Source of the DNA: Chloroflexota bacterium
GTDB taxonomy: Bacteria; Chloroflexota; Limnocylindria; Limnocylindrales; CSP1-4
Reading direction: 5' to 3'
Length of the DNA: 64,000 bases
Assembly: GCA_016191395.1 (NCBI GenBank)
Contig: JACPOS010000017.1
Coordinates: 124,001-188,000 of the forward strand
Shown: one piece after another, positions 7,973 to 16,871 of the stretch
How the letters are laid out: each line of letters begins with the position of its first letter
Numbering within the stretch: position 1 is the stretch's first letter
Position numbers and translations under genes: made by a program
The notes under the pieces: model-generated
What the model was told of the DNA's origin: nothing
The model's database searches: none
What the model saw: the letters and a program-made list of their open reading frames with translations, nothing else

Positions 7973-9688
7973 ATGCGACTGAGCGAGCTGTTCTTCAGCA
8001 CCCTTCGGGACGATCCGGGCGAGGCAGAGATGCCATCGCATCGGCTGCTGCTGCGCGCGGGCTATCTCCGCCAGCTCGGGTCGGGGATCTACTCGCTCCT
8101 GCCCCTGGGCAAGCGTGTCAGCGACCGGGTTGAGCAGGTCGTCCGCGAGGAGATCAACGCGATCGGCGGGCAGGAGATGGAGATGCCCGTCGTCCATCCG
8201 GCGGAGGTCTGGAAGGAGAGCGGGCGCTACTTCAAGATCGGGCCGGAGTTGGTCCGGTTCAAGGATCGCGGCGAGCGCGACATGGTCCTCGCGATGACCC
8301 ACGAGGAAGTGGTTGCGCTCCTGCTCCGCGACATCGTCCAGAGCTACCGCCAGCTGCCGATGATCGTCTACCACTTCCAGACGAAGTTCCGCGATGAGCC
8401 TCGCTCCCGCGGCGGCCTCATCCGCGTGCGCGAGTTCGTGATGAAGGACTCGTATTCGTGCGACCTCGACGACGCCGGCCTCGACGTGAACTACAAGAAG
8501 CACTACGTGGCCTACGAGAAGATCTTCAAGCGGCTCGGGCTCGATGCGATCGCCGTCGGCGCCGACGTCGGAATCATGGGCGGCACGGGCGCGCACGAGT
8601 TCATGGTCGTCAACGACTTCGGCGAGGACACGCTTGTCCTTTGCGACAGTTGCGGCTACGCGGACAACCAGCAGATCGCGATCGTCGGCAAGCCGGAGCC
8701 CGCGGCCGAGGACGCCCTCCCGATGGAGGACGTCGAGACACCCGGCGCCACGACCATCGACGCGCTCGCGACGTTCATGGGCATCCCGAAGTCAAAGACG
8801 GCGAAGGCCGCGTTCTTCATGACCGGCGACGACCGGTTCGTCGTCGCGATCGTCCGCGGTGACTACGACGTGAACGAGACCAAGCTCGTCAACACCGTCA
8901 AGGCTCGCCGCGGCCTGCGGCCCGCGACGGTCGAGGAGATCAAGGCGCGCGGCATGGAGGCCGGCTACGGCTCACCGATCGGCGCCCGGGATTCCGTGGT
9001 TGTCGTGGACGAGCTCGTCATGCGCTCACCGAACCTCGTCGCGGGCGCGAACCGCCTCGGCTGGCACGTGAAGAACGTCAATGTCCCGCGCGACTACACG
9101 CCGGACCACGTCGCCGAGATCACGAACGCGCGCGAGGGCGATCCCTGCCCCACCTGCGGGGCGCCCATCAAGCTCCGGCAGGGGATCGAGGTCGGCAACA
9201 TCTTCAAGCTCGGCACGGACTTCACGAACGCCTTCGGGTCCATGTACCTGGGCGAGGATGGCGAGCGCCACCCGATCGTCATGGGCTCGTACGGGATCGG
9301 GCTCGGGCGCAACGTGGCGTGCATCGTGGAGGCCCACCACGACGAGAAGGGCATCGCCTGGCCGGATGAGGTCGCGCCGTTCGCGGCACACCTGGTCACG
9401 ATCGGTGCGGCGCGCGACCCCAAGGTCCTCGAGACCGCCGAGCGCCTCCACCGGCTGGCGGCGGATGCCGGCCGGGACATCCTCTATGACGACCGCGACG
9501 AGTCGCCCGGCGTGAAGTTCACCGACGCCGAGCTCCTCGGGATGCCCTGGATCCTGACGGTGTCGCCGCGTTCCCTCGCCGCGGGCGGCATCGAGCTCAC
9601 CCGTCGCGCCACTGGCGAGCGCTCTACCCAGCCGATCGAGGCCGTCGAGGGCTACCTGCGCAGCGTGTTCCCCATCCCGATCGCCTAG
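7973..9688 (+). CDS. proS: Prolyl-tRNA synthetase, bacterial type with editing insertion
   Basis: Class II synthetase of 571 residues, almost the length of E. coli ProRS. Motif 1 region (LLRAGYLRQLGSGIYSLLPLGKRV), motif 2 (FQTKFRDEPRSRGGLIRVREFVMKDSYS) and motif 3 (PIVMGSYGIGLGRNVACIVE) are intact. The INS editing domain, which removes Ala-tRNA-Pro, sits between motifs 2 and 3 (DALATFMGIPKSKTAKAAFF; VVAIVRGDYDVNETKLVN), and the anticodon domain is at the end. A CDSCGYADNQQ cysteine pair lies before the insertion. The ATG start follows a short divergent promoter gap shared with pit. Confidence 0.97.
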   Translation: MRLSELFFSTLRDDPGEAEMPSHRLLLRAGYLRQLGSGIYSLLPLGKRVSDRVEQVVREEINAIGGQEMEMPVVHPAEVWKESGRYFKIGPELVRFKDRGERDMVLAMTHEEVVALLLRDIVQSYRQLPMIVYHFQTKFRDEPRSRGGLIRVREFVMKDSYSCDLDDAGLDVNYKKHYVAYEKIFKRLGLDAIAVGADVGIMGGTGAHEFMVVNDFGEDTLVLCDSCGYADNQQIAIVGKPEPAAEDALPMEDVETPGATTIDALATFMGIPKSKTAKAAFFMTGDDRFVVAIVRGDYDVNETKLVNTVKARRGLRPATVEEIKARGMEAGYGSPIGARDSVVVVDELVMRSPNLVAGANRLGWHVKNVNVPRDYTPDHVAEITNAREGDPCPTCGAPIKLRQGIEVGNIFKLGTDFTNAFGSMYLGEDGERHPIVMGSYGIGLGRNVACIVEAHHDEKGIAWPDEVAPFAAHLVTIGAARDPKVLETAERLHRLAADAGRDILYDDRDESPGVKFTDAELLGMPWILTVSPRSLAAGGIELTRRATGERSTQPIEAVEGYLRSVFPIPIA

Positions 9689-9888
9689 CGGCCGGTCGTG
9701 CACTCGATGCACGATTGCGCGGGCGGGCCCGATACTTCACGGGTTTTCGAGCCGTTTTAGCCGCTGCGGCGGCCCAACCGTACGTCCGGCGCACGATCCA
9801 ACCGCCGGCGCGCCTCCCTCGTCCAACCGCCCGCGCTATCGAACATCTGCCGCACGATCAGCGGCTGCAACGCGCCTGGGTCGGAGCG

Positions 9889-10539
9889 CTATTCGTCGTC
9901 GTCGAGTGCATCGAGGACGCCGTCCTCCACCTCGGTGCCGTCGAGGCCGACGATCGTTCCGGAGGCAGCGCCGATGTCGCCCTCGCGCTCCTCGATCGCC
10001 TTGGCGAGCAGGATGCTGGAGTCGTGGAGCAGCTGCTCCGGGTCGTCCAGGCGCACGATGGAGAACTGGATGCTCGGCGGGAACGACGCGCCGATCGTGA
10101 TCTCGCCGATCCGATAGGCCGAGTCGCGGGCCTTCAGGCTCGCGTTGGCCTTCTCCTGCAGCGACGTCGCCTTCACCACCACGTCCGCAAGGATCTTGGG
10201 GTCGATGCGTTCGAGCGCGGTCGTGAACCCGTGCTTCGCCTTCTTGAGCGCCGCTCGGGCGCGCGCCTTGGTGGCGGGGTCCTTGATGGTTGCGGCAGTG
10301 GCAGCCGCCGCACGTCCGCCGATGTCCGCCCCGGCCTTCGCGGCCTGCGACCCGACGTCGACGGAGACCTTGGCGGCGGTGCTCGCCGCCGCGCCCGCAG
10401 CCTGCCTCGCCCGCTCGATGAAGGTCATCGGCCGGGGCTGGCCTGTCACCTGGTCGAAGATGTGACCGGGTGGCAGGGGCGCGGTGGCCGTTTCGGGCGT
10501 CGGCGATTCGTCGGGCGGTTGCTGGGCCTCGTCAGACAT
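9889..10539 (-). CDS. Unknown cytoplasmic Ala-rich protein
   Basis: Not a family I recognise. The 216-residue product has a Pro/Glu/Thr-rich head, an Ala-rich helical middle (ARQAAGAAASTAAKVSVDVGSQAAKAGADIGGRAAAATAATIKD, which looks amphipathic), a basic helix (KARARAALKKAKHGFTTALERIDPK) and a more globular C-terminus (YRIGEITIGASFPPSIQFSIVRLDDPEQLLHDSS) ending in acidic DALDDDE. There is no signal peptide or membrane helix. It stands alone between proS and a secreted protein gene transcribed away from it. The Ala/Lys repeats resemble membrane-associated or apolipoprotein-like helices, but that is only appearance. Confidence 0.7.
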   Translation of the reverse strand: MSDEAQQPPDESPTPETATAPLPPGHIFDQVTGQPRPMTFIERARQAAGAAASTAAKVSVDVGSQAAKAGADIGGRAAAATAATIKDPATKARARAALKKAKHGFTTALERIDPKILADVVVKATSLQEKANASLKARDSAYRIGEITIGASFPPSIQFSIVRLDDPEQLLHDSSILLAKAIEEREGDIGAASGTIVGLDGTEVEDGVLDALDDDE

Positions 10540-10679
10540 GCGGTCCCCTTCGCGAATCTGGCTGGCCGAGATGATATGCCCACATCTCCGGAGGATTTGC
10601 CGAAGCCAACTGCCACGTAAGCCGGTGATAAGCGCCCGTTCTCATCCTTTGCGGAGCAACTTCGCACGGTGGGGAACCG

Positions 10680-11660
10680 ATGAGACGAGCACCTGTTGCG
10701 CTCCTCCTGTCCTTGCTCGGGGTCGCCGGCGCGCCGCCAGCCACCGCCGAGGCAGCATCCGCGCCGTTGAAGACCGTCAGCCGGTACATGACCACGCTGA
10801 ACTCTTCCACACTGTACGACGAGGGATGCGCCCAGGGCACGAAGGCATGGCAGACCTTCGCTGCCCAGAGCCTGGTGGTGGTGCTGGACTTCGGGACCCC
10901 GGTCAAGTTCACCGATGGGAGCTGGGGAGCCAGCATGTGGGGCGCTCCGAACCAGAGGACCTCGGCGATCCGCGACGCCGTGAAGTGGTACGCGACCGGG
11001 TTCCACCAGTGCTCCGCCGAGGACAACAGCGATCAGCTGCGGCTCGCCGTCGGGACGAGCAACGACGGATCCGCGGTCGCAGCCACCAGCGGTGCGGATG
11101 CCCACGGCCGGGCCTGGGCCACGATGATCAACGAGCTGCAGGCATGGGTCGCGGGGCGCTCGGAAGGGCAGACGGTCTCGTTCGCGGGGGCCAACGACAT
11201 CGAGCCCGGATTCGGCGACCCGGACGACGCGAGGGCCTGGGTCAAGGGGTATGACGCGGTCACCAACTGGCAGCTCTACGACTTCGGCAGCGCGGACGGC
11301 TGCTCCTCGACCGCCATCACGAGCTATGAGTGCGGGACCTCGGCGCACCCTGCCTGGTCCGCGGAGGACCTGTGGTTCGTCTCCTGGGGCGCCTCGGTGG
11401 CGTGGCCGCTGCCGGAGATCTACGTCAATCCGCCGCCCGGCAACCCGATCCAGGCCAAGCAGTGGTACTGGGTGAGCAAGTACTCGGTGGCGGTCCACGG
11501 CAGCAGGCTGCTGTTCAAGGGCGCATTCACCGAATACGCGGCAGACAGTTCCACCAACACTGCGGCGCAGGGCTGGACCCAGCTGTACACGCAGGTCAAC
11601 GCCGATTCGTCGACCGCGACGACACCGGCGTGGTCGACCGACATCACCTGGGCGAACTGA
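10680..11660 (+). CDS. Unknown secreted protein
   Basis: The N-terminus (MRRAPVALLLSLLGVAGAPPATAEAAS) is a signal peptide with a likely A-x-A cleavage near residue 25. The mature ~300 residues are rich in Trp, Tyr and Ser and hold several Cys (DEGCAQG, HQCSAED, DGCSS, YECGT) that could pair after export. Stretches such as VVVLDFGTPVKF, AGANDIEPGFGDPDDARAWVKGYD and YDFGSADGCSS recall secreted glycoside-hydrolase-like TIM barrels, but I cannot name the family. It is 12 bases upstream of a second secreted gene, so the two probably form an operon. Confidence 0.75.
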   Translation: MRRAPVALLLSLLGVAGAPPATAEAASAPLKTVSRYMTTLNSSTLYDEGCAQGTKAWQTFAAQSLVVVLDFGTPVKFTDGSWGASMWGAPNQRTSAIRDAVKWYATGFHQCSAEDNSDQLRLAVGTSNDGSAVAATSGADAHGRAWATMINELQAWVAGRSEGQTVSFAGANDIEPGFGDPDDARAWVKGYDAVTNWQLYDFGSADGCSSTAITSYECGTSAHPAWSAEDLWFVSWGASVAWPLPEIYVNPPPGNPIQAKQWYWVSKYSVAVHGSRLLFKGAFTEYAADSSTNTAAQGWTQLYTQVNADSSTATTPAWSTDITWAN

Positions 11661-11672
11661 GGGGGTCGCGAC

Positions 11673-12227
11673 ATGCGTTCGAACCACTCCGGTCGGTCCG
11701 TCGTCTCGTCGCTCGTGGTGACGCTCGCGCTGCTGGCCGGTGGCGCGGTCGCACTCGCAGCACCCGGGACGTCGCGCGTGAGCTCGCTCGGCTCCGAGAA
11801 GGCGGCGATCGAGGCGAGCTACGACGCGCAGCGCCGCGCCGCCCCGACAGGCGGCCCCAAGGCCGCCGGGGCGCAGCGGCCGCCCGCCGCCTCCACGCCG
11901 GAGCCATGGCCGGCCGGAATCTTCGATGAGACCGAGGCGCCCTTCCCGGCCGGGCGCTACACGATCGTCAACCGTTGGCAGCAGGACTTCGGCGGCCACC
12001 ACGTCGTCGTCTACGCCGGCGCCCTCGGCACGGACCCGTCGCAGGGCGTGCTCGTGGTGATGGTCTACGCATTGGACAGCTCGAACGTCTCCATCCGCGA
12101 GATCAGGAGCTCGGATCGCCAGGGAGCGCTTCGAATCGGGAGCGCCCTCGGCCGCGTGCTCGCGGTGCGTGTTGCAACAGGCGCCGCCCTCACCTTCGAT
12201 GCGGAAGCCGGTCGCTTCCTGCCTTGA
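11673..12227 (+). CDS. Unknown secreted or anchored protein
   Basis: A 184-residue product beginning with a basic region and a hydrophobic helix (VVSSLVVTLALLAGGAVALAAPG), either a signal peptide or an N-terminal anchor. An Ala/Pro-rich linker leads to a compact beta-rich C-terminal half (GRYTIVNRWQQDFGGHHVVVYAGAL; GVLVVMVYALDSSNVSIREI; LRIGSALGRVLAVRVATGAALTFDAEAGRFLP). No catalytic motif is seen. A GAGGGGG ribosome site precedes the ATG, and the gene follows the previous secreted gene closely, so they may act together outside the cell. It converges on the M55 peptidase gene. Confidence 0.75.
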   Translation: MRSNHSGRSVVSSLVVTLALLAGGAVALAAPGTSRVSSLGSEKAAIEASYDAQRRAAPTGGPKAAGAQRPPAASTPEPWPAGIFDETEAPFPAGRYTIVNRWQQDFGGHHVVVYAGALGTDPSQGVLVVMVYALDSSNVSIREIRSSDRQGALRIGSALGRVLAVRVATGAALTFDAEAGRFLP

Positions 12228-12245
12228 GGCGGCTCTTGCGACAGG

Positions 12246-13235
12246 TCAGGCCTGTCCGGTCTCCAGGCCTTCCCACCGGGCGGCGATCTGCGGAGTGATC
12301 CATTGTTCCATCGGATCGCCGGCCCACGACCGAAACACCTTGTCGGTGCGCGTGAAGGCATCGCGAGGGAAGCTGCGGCTGCTCGCTTCGCTGCTCGGAT
12401 CGAGCCCTTCGAGGCTCCAGGAATAGGGCGCCCACGCCGCATCGATCGCGGCGTAGATGGCCGTATCCATCGGCTCGCCGTCGGCACGCCAGTCCGTTGC
12501 CTGAATCCGGAACTCCGTCCGGCTCGTGCGAACCCATCCGGCGGCTCCCATGGGCGCCGCCGCATCGTCGCTGTTCTGGATGCTTGCCTCGAGCAGCAGG
12601 TCGTGCGGGGAGTATCCATGCCGCTTCCCGGCATCGCGGACCGCCGCGCGCGCAAATGCCCGGATCGCTGCTGCGCTCTCGTCCTGCGTGGCGAACATCG
12701 GCCTCGGCGTCCGCCGGTCAACGCCGGACTGAACCGCGAGGAACGGGACGTCGGACAGGAAGCCGAGCTCGGCGCCGAGCGCCTCGGAGCCGACGATCCC
12801 GAGAACCGGAACGGTCCCCGTCAGGGCCCACCACTGGCTCTCGTTGAAGAGCTCGCCGTTCAGGCGGAGTCGTAGCCCCGGCAGGATCGTGTGCGAGGCG
12901 AAGCTCGGGCTGCCGCCGCGCGCATGGCAGCCGACCTGGAGGACCGCATCCGCGTGGTCTCGTAGTTCCGGCGTGTACCAATCGTCGATCTTGGTCACGC
13001 CTGATGGGAGCGAGTCGGTGATGAGGTTGGGCCACTCGATCTCGCCGGCGCCGTGGTGGTTGAGGATCGCGACCTCGGTCGCACCGCCGTCGAGCAGCCC
13101 GAGCGCCGCCGCCGTCACGTCGCTCGTCAGCTTCTGGCGGCCCGTGCGCCAATAGTCCTCGTAGATCGGGCAGAGCTCGGCGAAATCGCGGAGCTGCGCC
13201 ACGCCCTCCATGTCGAAGATGATCGCGACGCGCAC
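12246..13235 (-). CDS. M55-family D-aminopeptidase (DppA-like)
   Basis: Zinc-dependent M55 peptidases release D-amino acids from short peptides. Metal-ligand motifs are in order: FDMEGVA (D and E) at the N-terminus, LNHHGAGE near residue 60, GCHARGG near residue 104, and LNGELFNE near residue 130, followed by GIVGSEALGAE. The 329-residue length exceeds B. subtilis DppA (about 274) because of a C-terminal extension (ATDWRADGEPMDTAIYAAIDAAW onward). There is no signal peptide, so it is probably cytoplasmic and acts on imported or recycled cell-wall peptides. It starts at GTG. No dipeptide importer is adjacent. Confidence 0.88.
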   Translation of the reverse strand: MRVAIIFDMEGVAQLRDFAELCPIYEDYWRTGRQKLTSDVTAAALGLLDGGATEVAILNHHGAGEIEWPNLITDSLPSGVTKIDDWYTPELRDHADAVLQVGCHARGGSPSFASHTILPGLRLRLNGELFNESQWWALTGTVPVLGIVGSEALGAELGFLSDVPFLAVQSGVDRRTPRPMFATQDESAAAIRAFARAAVRDAGKRHGYSPHDLLLEASIQNSDDAAAPMGAAGWVRTSRTEFRIQATDWRADGEPMDTAIYAAIDAAWAPYSWSLEGLDPSSEASSRSFPRDAFTRTDKVFRSWAGDPMEQWITPQIAARWEGLETGQA

Positions 13236-13310
13236 GACGGCTCCCTTTTCGCAGGGCCCTCCCTGGGCTGCAGGGGGACCGAAGATACCGGATCCAACCC
13301 GCCTCGTGAC

Positions 13311-14741
13311 TCACTGCTGCGCAGGCGTGATCCATGCGCTAGCTGCTGGGAGCTGTCGACCATCGAACGACTGCACGATGATGCGGACGCTCCAGCGATA
13401 GACGTCGATGCCGTGCCCGAGCGTCGGTGAGGGGAGGGGAGACACGCCAGGGATGTAGGGCGGCGATGGCGGCCCGGCCACGACATCGAGCTGGATGGGG
13501 ATGTCGCAGTGCGATCCAGCCGTGCATCGGTTCGAGAGGTCGATGCCGTGCCATCGCGCCGCTCCGCCCAGGTCGAGGGGCATGGTCGAGGTGCCGATCC
13601 CCAGCGTGGCGTCGGCTCCCATGCCGGCCTTGTCATCGACGCCGGCGATGCGTGTCTGCAGGATCACGCGCAGGTTTGCATATGGCACCTGAAGGGCCGC
13701 AGCGGCGAGGTGGAGCGTGTAGCCGCCATGCCACGTCAGACGGACGTGATCCAGCTCGATCTGCGCCACCTGCGCGCCGGAGTCGGCGAGACCCATCTTC
13801 CCCGTGTAGTCGCCAACGCCGTCAGCCTTCAGCGAGAGCAACGAGTCGTCGCGTGCGCTGCCCGTGGTCAAGCGCATGACGAGGAGGGCGACCGTCGCGC
13901 TGACGAAGATCCGCGCTCCGCCGATGCAGCCCGCTCGGCAACTGTCGGTCAGGTCCAGCGCCGCCGTGGTGAACTCGTATTCGTTGCCGTCGCGCGTCAA
14001 GTCGGACACGAACCGCGGGTCGTCCGGCACGATCCGGATGGGCTCGAACGAATCGGTTTCTGGGCCGCTCCCGTACCGGTTGGTCGACGGCGTGGAATCG
14101 GGATTCTTGTCGCTGCCGGCGCGGGTGGATACCTCGAGGCGGAGTCTTGTGAACGGGCTTTCCGGCTTCGTGACCGACCAGGTGAGGTGGCGGACGGCGA
14201 TCTCGTCCGAAGCCACGCGGATCGGCTCCGAAACGACGACACCTGTCGGCGGCAACGGCGCTGGGGACGTGGCCATCGTCGCGGCCGCCATGAGGGCCCC
14301 CATCCCAATGGGCGCGAGCCGGCTGCGAGCGAGACGCGACACCACTCGGCTTTGGGATGCTGAAGGTCGCGGACGGCCGGCGACGGCCACGGCTGCTAGC
14401 ACGGCTGGAACCGCGAGAAGGTCTGTCGGGTCCATCACCACAACCACCTGCCGGAGGTCTCCGTGCCCGGTCAGCGACAGGGCTGCGATCCACTGCAAGG
14501 CGCCGAGTCCCCATGCGTAGGAAGCCGCGCCCGCTGGCGTGAGCTTGACGAGGGCGAAGGCAAGCGCGGTCAGCCCAGCCGCAGCCGGGAGGAGTCGCGC
14601 CGCGTCGCGTCGGAGTAGCAGTGCCGCCGACTCGGCCAGCAGCAGCGGAAAGAAGACCACCCCCGCCACATCGGAGAGCTTCCCGGTGGCGAATCCCGGA
14701 AAGGCGTCCTTCAGGACATGGTCGTTGAGCAGAAGTGCCAC
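13311..14741 (-). CDS. Unknown membrane protein with large C-terminal domain
   Basis: The first ~180 residues contain four or five hydrophobic helices (VAGVVFFPLLLAESAALLL; LLPAAAGLTALAFALVKLT; LLAVPAVLAAVAVAG) before a ~290-residue polar, beta-rich domain with repeated VRHLTWSVTKPESPFTRLRLEV-like strands and Cys pairs (DSCRAGCIGG; NRCTAGSHC) that suggest disulphides outside the membrane. I do not recognise a family. The first in-frame start is GTG; tandem TGA stops lie ~55 bases upstream, so it cannot begin much earlier. An 8-base palindrome (14806-14833) lies in its promoter region. Confidence 0.7.
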   Translation of the reverse strand: MALLLNDHVLKDAFPGFATGKLSDVAGVVFFPLLLAESAALLLRRDAARLLPAAAGLTALAFALVKLTPAGAASYAWGLGALQWIAALSLTGHGDLRQVVVVMDPTDLLAVPAVLAAVAVAGRPRPSASQSRVVSRLARSRLAPIGMGALMAAATMATSPAPLPPTGVVVSEPIRVASDEIAVRHLTWSVTKPESPFTRLRLEVSTRAGSDKNPDSTPSTNRYGSGPETDSFEPIRIVPDDPRFVSDLTRDGNEYEFTTAALDLTDSCRAGCIGGARIFVSATVALLVMRLTTGSARDDSLLSLKADGVGDYTGKMGLADSGAQVAQIELDHVRLTWHGGYTLHLAAAALQVPYANLRVILQTRIAGVDDKAGMGADATLGIGTSTMPLDLGGAARWHGIDLSNRCTAGSHCDIPIQLDVVAGPPSPPYIPGVSPLPSPTLGHGIDVYRWSVRIIVQSFDGRQLPAASAWITPAQQ

Positions 14742-14805
14742 GGCGGCGGCGATCGCAAACCGGATGCAGCAGCATCCTCCCGCGCGCCCGCCGCGGCAGC
14801 GTCAT

Positions 14806-14833
14806 CATGTTCGATCCCCCCTCCACGAACATG
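14806..14833. promoter_or_regulatory. Small palindrome upstream of membrane-protein gene
   Basis: CATGTTCG and CGAACATG form a perfect 8-base inverted repeat around a 12-base spacer, 65 bases before the leftward gene at 14741. It could be an operator. No cognate regulator is known. Confidence 0.3.
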
Positions 14834-14975
14834 GCGTGAGTGATGATCCACGGGTCCGCAACGGCCGAAAGGTCCCGATCGCGCGAAGTCGGACACACCA
14901 TCGCCGCGCTCGTCCCGTCGACATTTCCTCGCGATCTCTTGCGGAGCGAACCGCTCTAGGTCCAGCATTGACTCC

Positions 14976-15302
14976 ATGGGCCAAGCGTCTCGCCCAGCCT
15001 GGCTCACTGTCGGCGCCCCGCGCCTCGCCATCGCCGGGGTGGTCATGCCGCTGTGGTTCCTGGGCTTCTCGACGATCCTCGCCCTCACGCGCACCGGCTA
15101 CGACCTGGTCTGGGACCCGATCAGCAGGCTGGGCGCGAATGGCGCGGCGGATCCGCTGATCTGGCAGGTCGGCGGCTTCCTCGCGGCCGCCGTACACGAG
15201 GTCCTCGACCGATCCGGTGGAGTGGTCTTTGGCGAGGGCGATGCAGTCAACGGCGGCTGCGAGCTTGGTGATTCCGGGATCTGGCAGGTCGACCGGAACT
15301 AG
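14976..15302 (+). pseudogene. Truncated DUF998-like membrane protein fragment
   Basis: The first ~70 residues look like the N-terminus of a DUF998 membrane protein: a long hydrophobic helix (AIAGVVMPLWFLGFSTILAL) followed by TRTGYDLVWDPISRLGANG, the G-Y-D-x-x-x-x-x-IS-x-LG signature of that family. After GGFLAAA the similarity stops, the sequence becomes polar (VHEVLDRSGGVVFGEGD) and the frame ends at 15302. DUF998 proteins normally have about six helices in about 200 residues, so most of the gene is missing. From 15303 to 15389 I see nothing that could be the rest. Confidence 0.5.
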
Positions 15303-15389
15303 GCGCTGTCCCGCACCGCGAGCGGCCTCAGGACCTCTCCACTCGAGGATGATCAATGCAGCGCAAGGGCCCATCGGAGTTCACCGACC

Positions 15390-15860
15390 CTACCGTAGGT
15401 GAGCCCGGATGCGCTCGGCGGCTGCAATCATCGCGGCCGGCTCCATCTGCTCGCCGGCCCTGAACATTCGAACCTGAAGCTCCGGACCGTGCGCATCATG
15501 CTCAGCCATCAGGGCATCACTTACCGGTTGGACGACGAAGTGGATATGGCCTGGCTTGCGATCGGCGTGTGACCAGAGGGTCGCGTACACCTGCCCGGGA
15601 CCGTTTCCGACCTCTGATGCCGCGAGCGTGACGGCCTGAGCAACGCGGGCGAGCACGGCGCCAAGCTCGGTCGCCTCGGCGGCATTGAGGTCGGCGAGGT
15701 GGACGACGTGTCGGGCCGGCTTGACGATGACGGTTCCAACGCCGAGTGGACCGATGCAATGCTCGACGACCCAATTGCCGAGGGTGGCGATGCGCCCGCC
15801 TGCAACCCCTTCAGGCCGCTCGATCAATTCGCAGGCGAAGCAGTCCGCGACCTCACGCAT
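15390..15860 (-). CDS. HIT-like nucleotide-binding protein
   Basis: Histidine-triad superfamily. The core shows FACELIERPEG at the start, VVEHCIGPLGVGTVIVKPARHVVHLADL in the middle, and RKPGHIHFVVQPV carrying the H-x-H of the triad near the end; the third position reads V-V-Q rather than H-x-x, so the triad is incomplete and activity is uncertain. HIT enzymes hydrolyse or transfer nucleotide monophosphates. I choose ATG 15860; the ORF track's TTG at 15899 would add 13 residues. The CFAC cysteine pair may bind zinc together with downstream histidines. Confidence 0.7.
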   Translation of the reverse strand: MREVADCFACELIERPEGVAGGRIATLGNWVVEHCIGPLGVGTVIVKPARHVVHLADLNAAEATELGAVLARVAQAVTLAASEVGNGPGQVYATLWSHADRKPGHIHFVVQPVSDALMAEHDAHGPELQVRMFRAGEQMEPAAMIAAAERIRAHLR

Positions 15861-15935
15861 GTGCCGAGGCCAGTCTCCGATGCGGCGCCAGCAGGTCAAG
15901 CGCCGATAGCGCGGAGAGTGGAGGTTCGGGCGCCG

Positions 15936-16871
15936 TCATGGGCTCCGCCGCTCAACGACAGCGAAGGCAAAGGTCAGCGCCGCCATCCCGAGGAGCAGAT
16001 GGAACAGGGCATACCGGGCGGCCACCTGGGGATAGATCTCGATCGGCACGTAGCGGGCCATCTGGACCACCGCCGGGTCGAGCTCACCGGTCATGGGGTC
16101 TCCGAACTCGGCGAACCCTTCGTCCCAACTCACGATCCGTCCGTCGGGCGTGCGAAGCATGAAGTCGATAGCGCGGCCTGCTCCGACGGAGGCGTACTCG
16201 GCGACGAGGCTCTCGCCGGCCATAAGGCGCTCATTGCCCTGGCTGACCAGCAGGTTCGCGATGACGACGAGCGCGGCCGCGGCCAAGAGGGCCGGGAGCA
16301 GCCTGCCGAGCACTGCGCCGACGACCATGGCAATCCCGAACGCCGACATGCCGGCCGCCATCGGGCCGAACCCCGAGTAGGGAAGCGCCTCGAAGCCGAT
16401 AGGTTGCGACAGGTCGATGCCGGGGGCTTGCAGGCCCAGCATCGCTTTCATGACCTCGGCGCTGACCACCCCGAGCACGACGATGACGGCGAGCAGCGGG
16501 AGCGTCCGCTGCGCGAGCCAATGGCGCCGCGACACGTCGACCGACCAGGCGAGCACAGCGGTTCGCTGGTCGAGCTCCTTCGCAATCGCCACGATCCCGA
16601 GGATCAGGCCGGCGACGGCCGGCAGCGCGATTGCGAAGATCCCGACGAGGCCACTCCACTTGCTGGCAAACGACGCGTAGGCCTGCGCATCGAACTGGCG
16701 CCCGAAGCAGATCGCCGAGGTTGATTCCGTGTCGAGGCAGGCGATGGGGAGATCGAACGCGAGCAGCCGTACCGCGACCCCGGCGGCCGCGAGCAACAGG
16801 AGCGCGGTCACCCCGGCAACACCGAGCAGCTCCGTTCGCATCGGCCGCATCGCCGCGCGTAGGCTCGTCAT
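15936..16871 (-). CDS. ABC-2 type transporter permease
   Basis: A 311-residue membrane protein with about six helices (ELLGVAGVTALLLLAAAGVAVRLLAF; LVGIFAIALPAVAGLILGIVAIAKEL; LPLLAVIVVLGVVSAEVMKAM; MAAGMSAFGIAMVVGAVLGRLLPALLAAAALVVIANLL). The segment KELDQRTAVLAWSVDVSRRHWLAQR resembles the coupling region of ABC-2 exporters. The ATG overlaps the stop of the ATPase gene (ATGA), so the two subunits are translationally coupled. The long extracellular loop after helix 1 contains two cysteines. The cargo is unknown; the unit may pump lipids, peptides or drugs. Confidence 0.85.
   Translation of the reverse strand: MTSLRAAMRPMRTELLGVAGVTALLLLAAAGVAVRLLAFDLPIACLDTESTSAICFGRQFDAQAYASFASKWSGLVGIFAIALPAVAGLILGIVAIAKELDQRTAVLAWSVDVSRRHWLAQRTLPLLAVIVVLGVVSAEVMKAMLGLQAPGIDLSQPIGFEALPYSGFGPMAAGMSAFGIAMVVGAVLGRLLPALLAAAALVVIANLLVSQGNERLMAGESLVAEYASVGAGRAIDFMLRTPDGRIVSWDEGFAEFGDPMTGELDPAVVQMARYVPIEIYPQVAARYALFHLLLGMAALTFAFAVVERRSP

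Noticed and set aside
9698-9720. TCGATGCACGAT shared with 61278-61289
   Set aside because: A 12-base match in two gaps is not enough to call a repeat family without a genome search.
14805-15374. 189-residue bottom-strand ORF overlapping the DUF998 remnant
   Set aside because: One phrase (VDLPDPGITKLAAAVDCIALAKDHS) looked protein-like, but the rest is Arg-rich shadow with no domain; possibly a relic of another gene, not callable.
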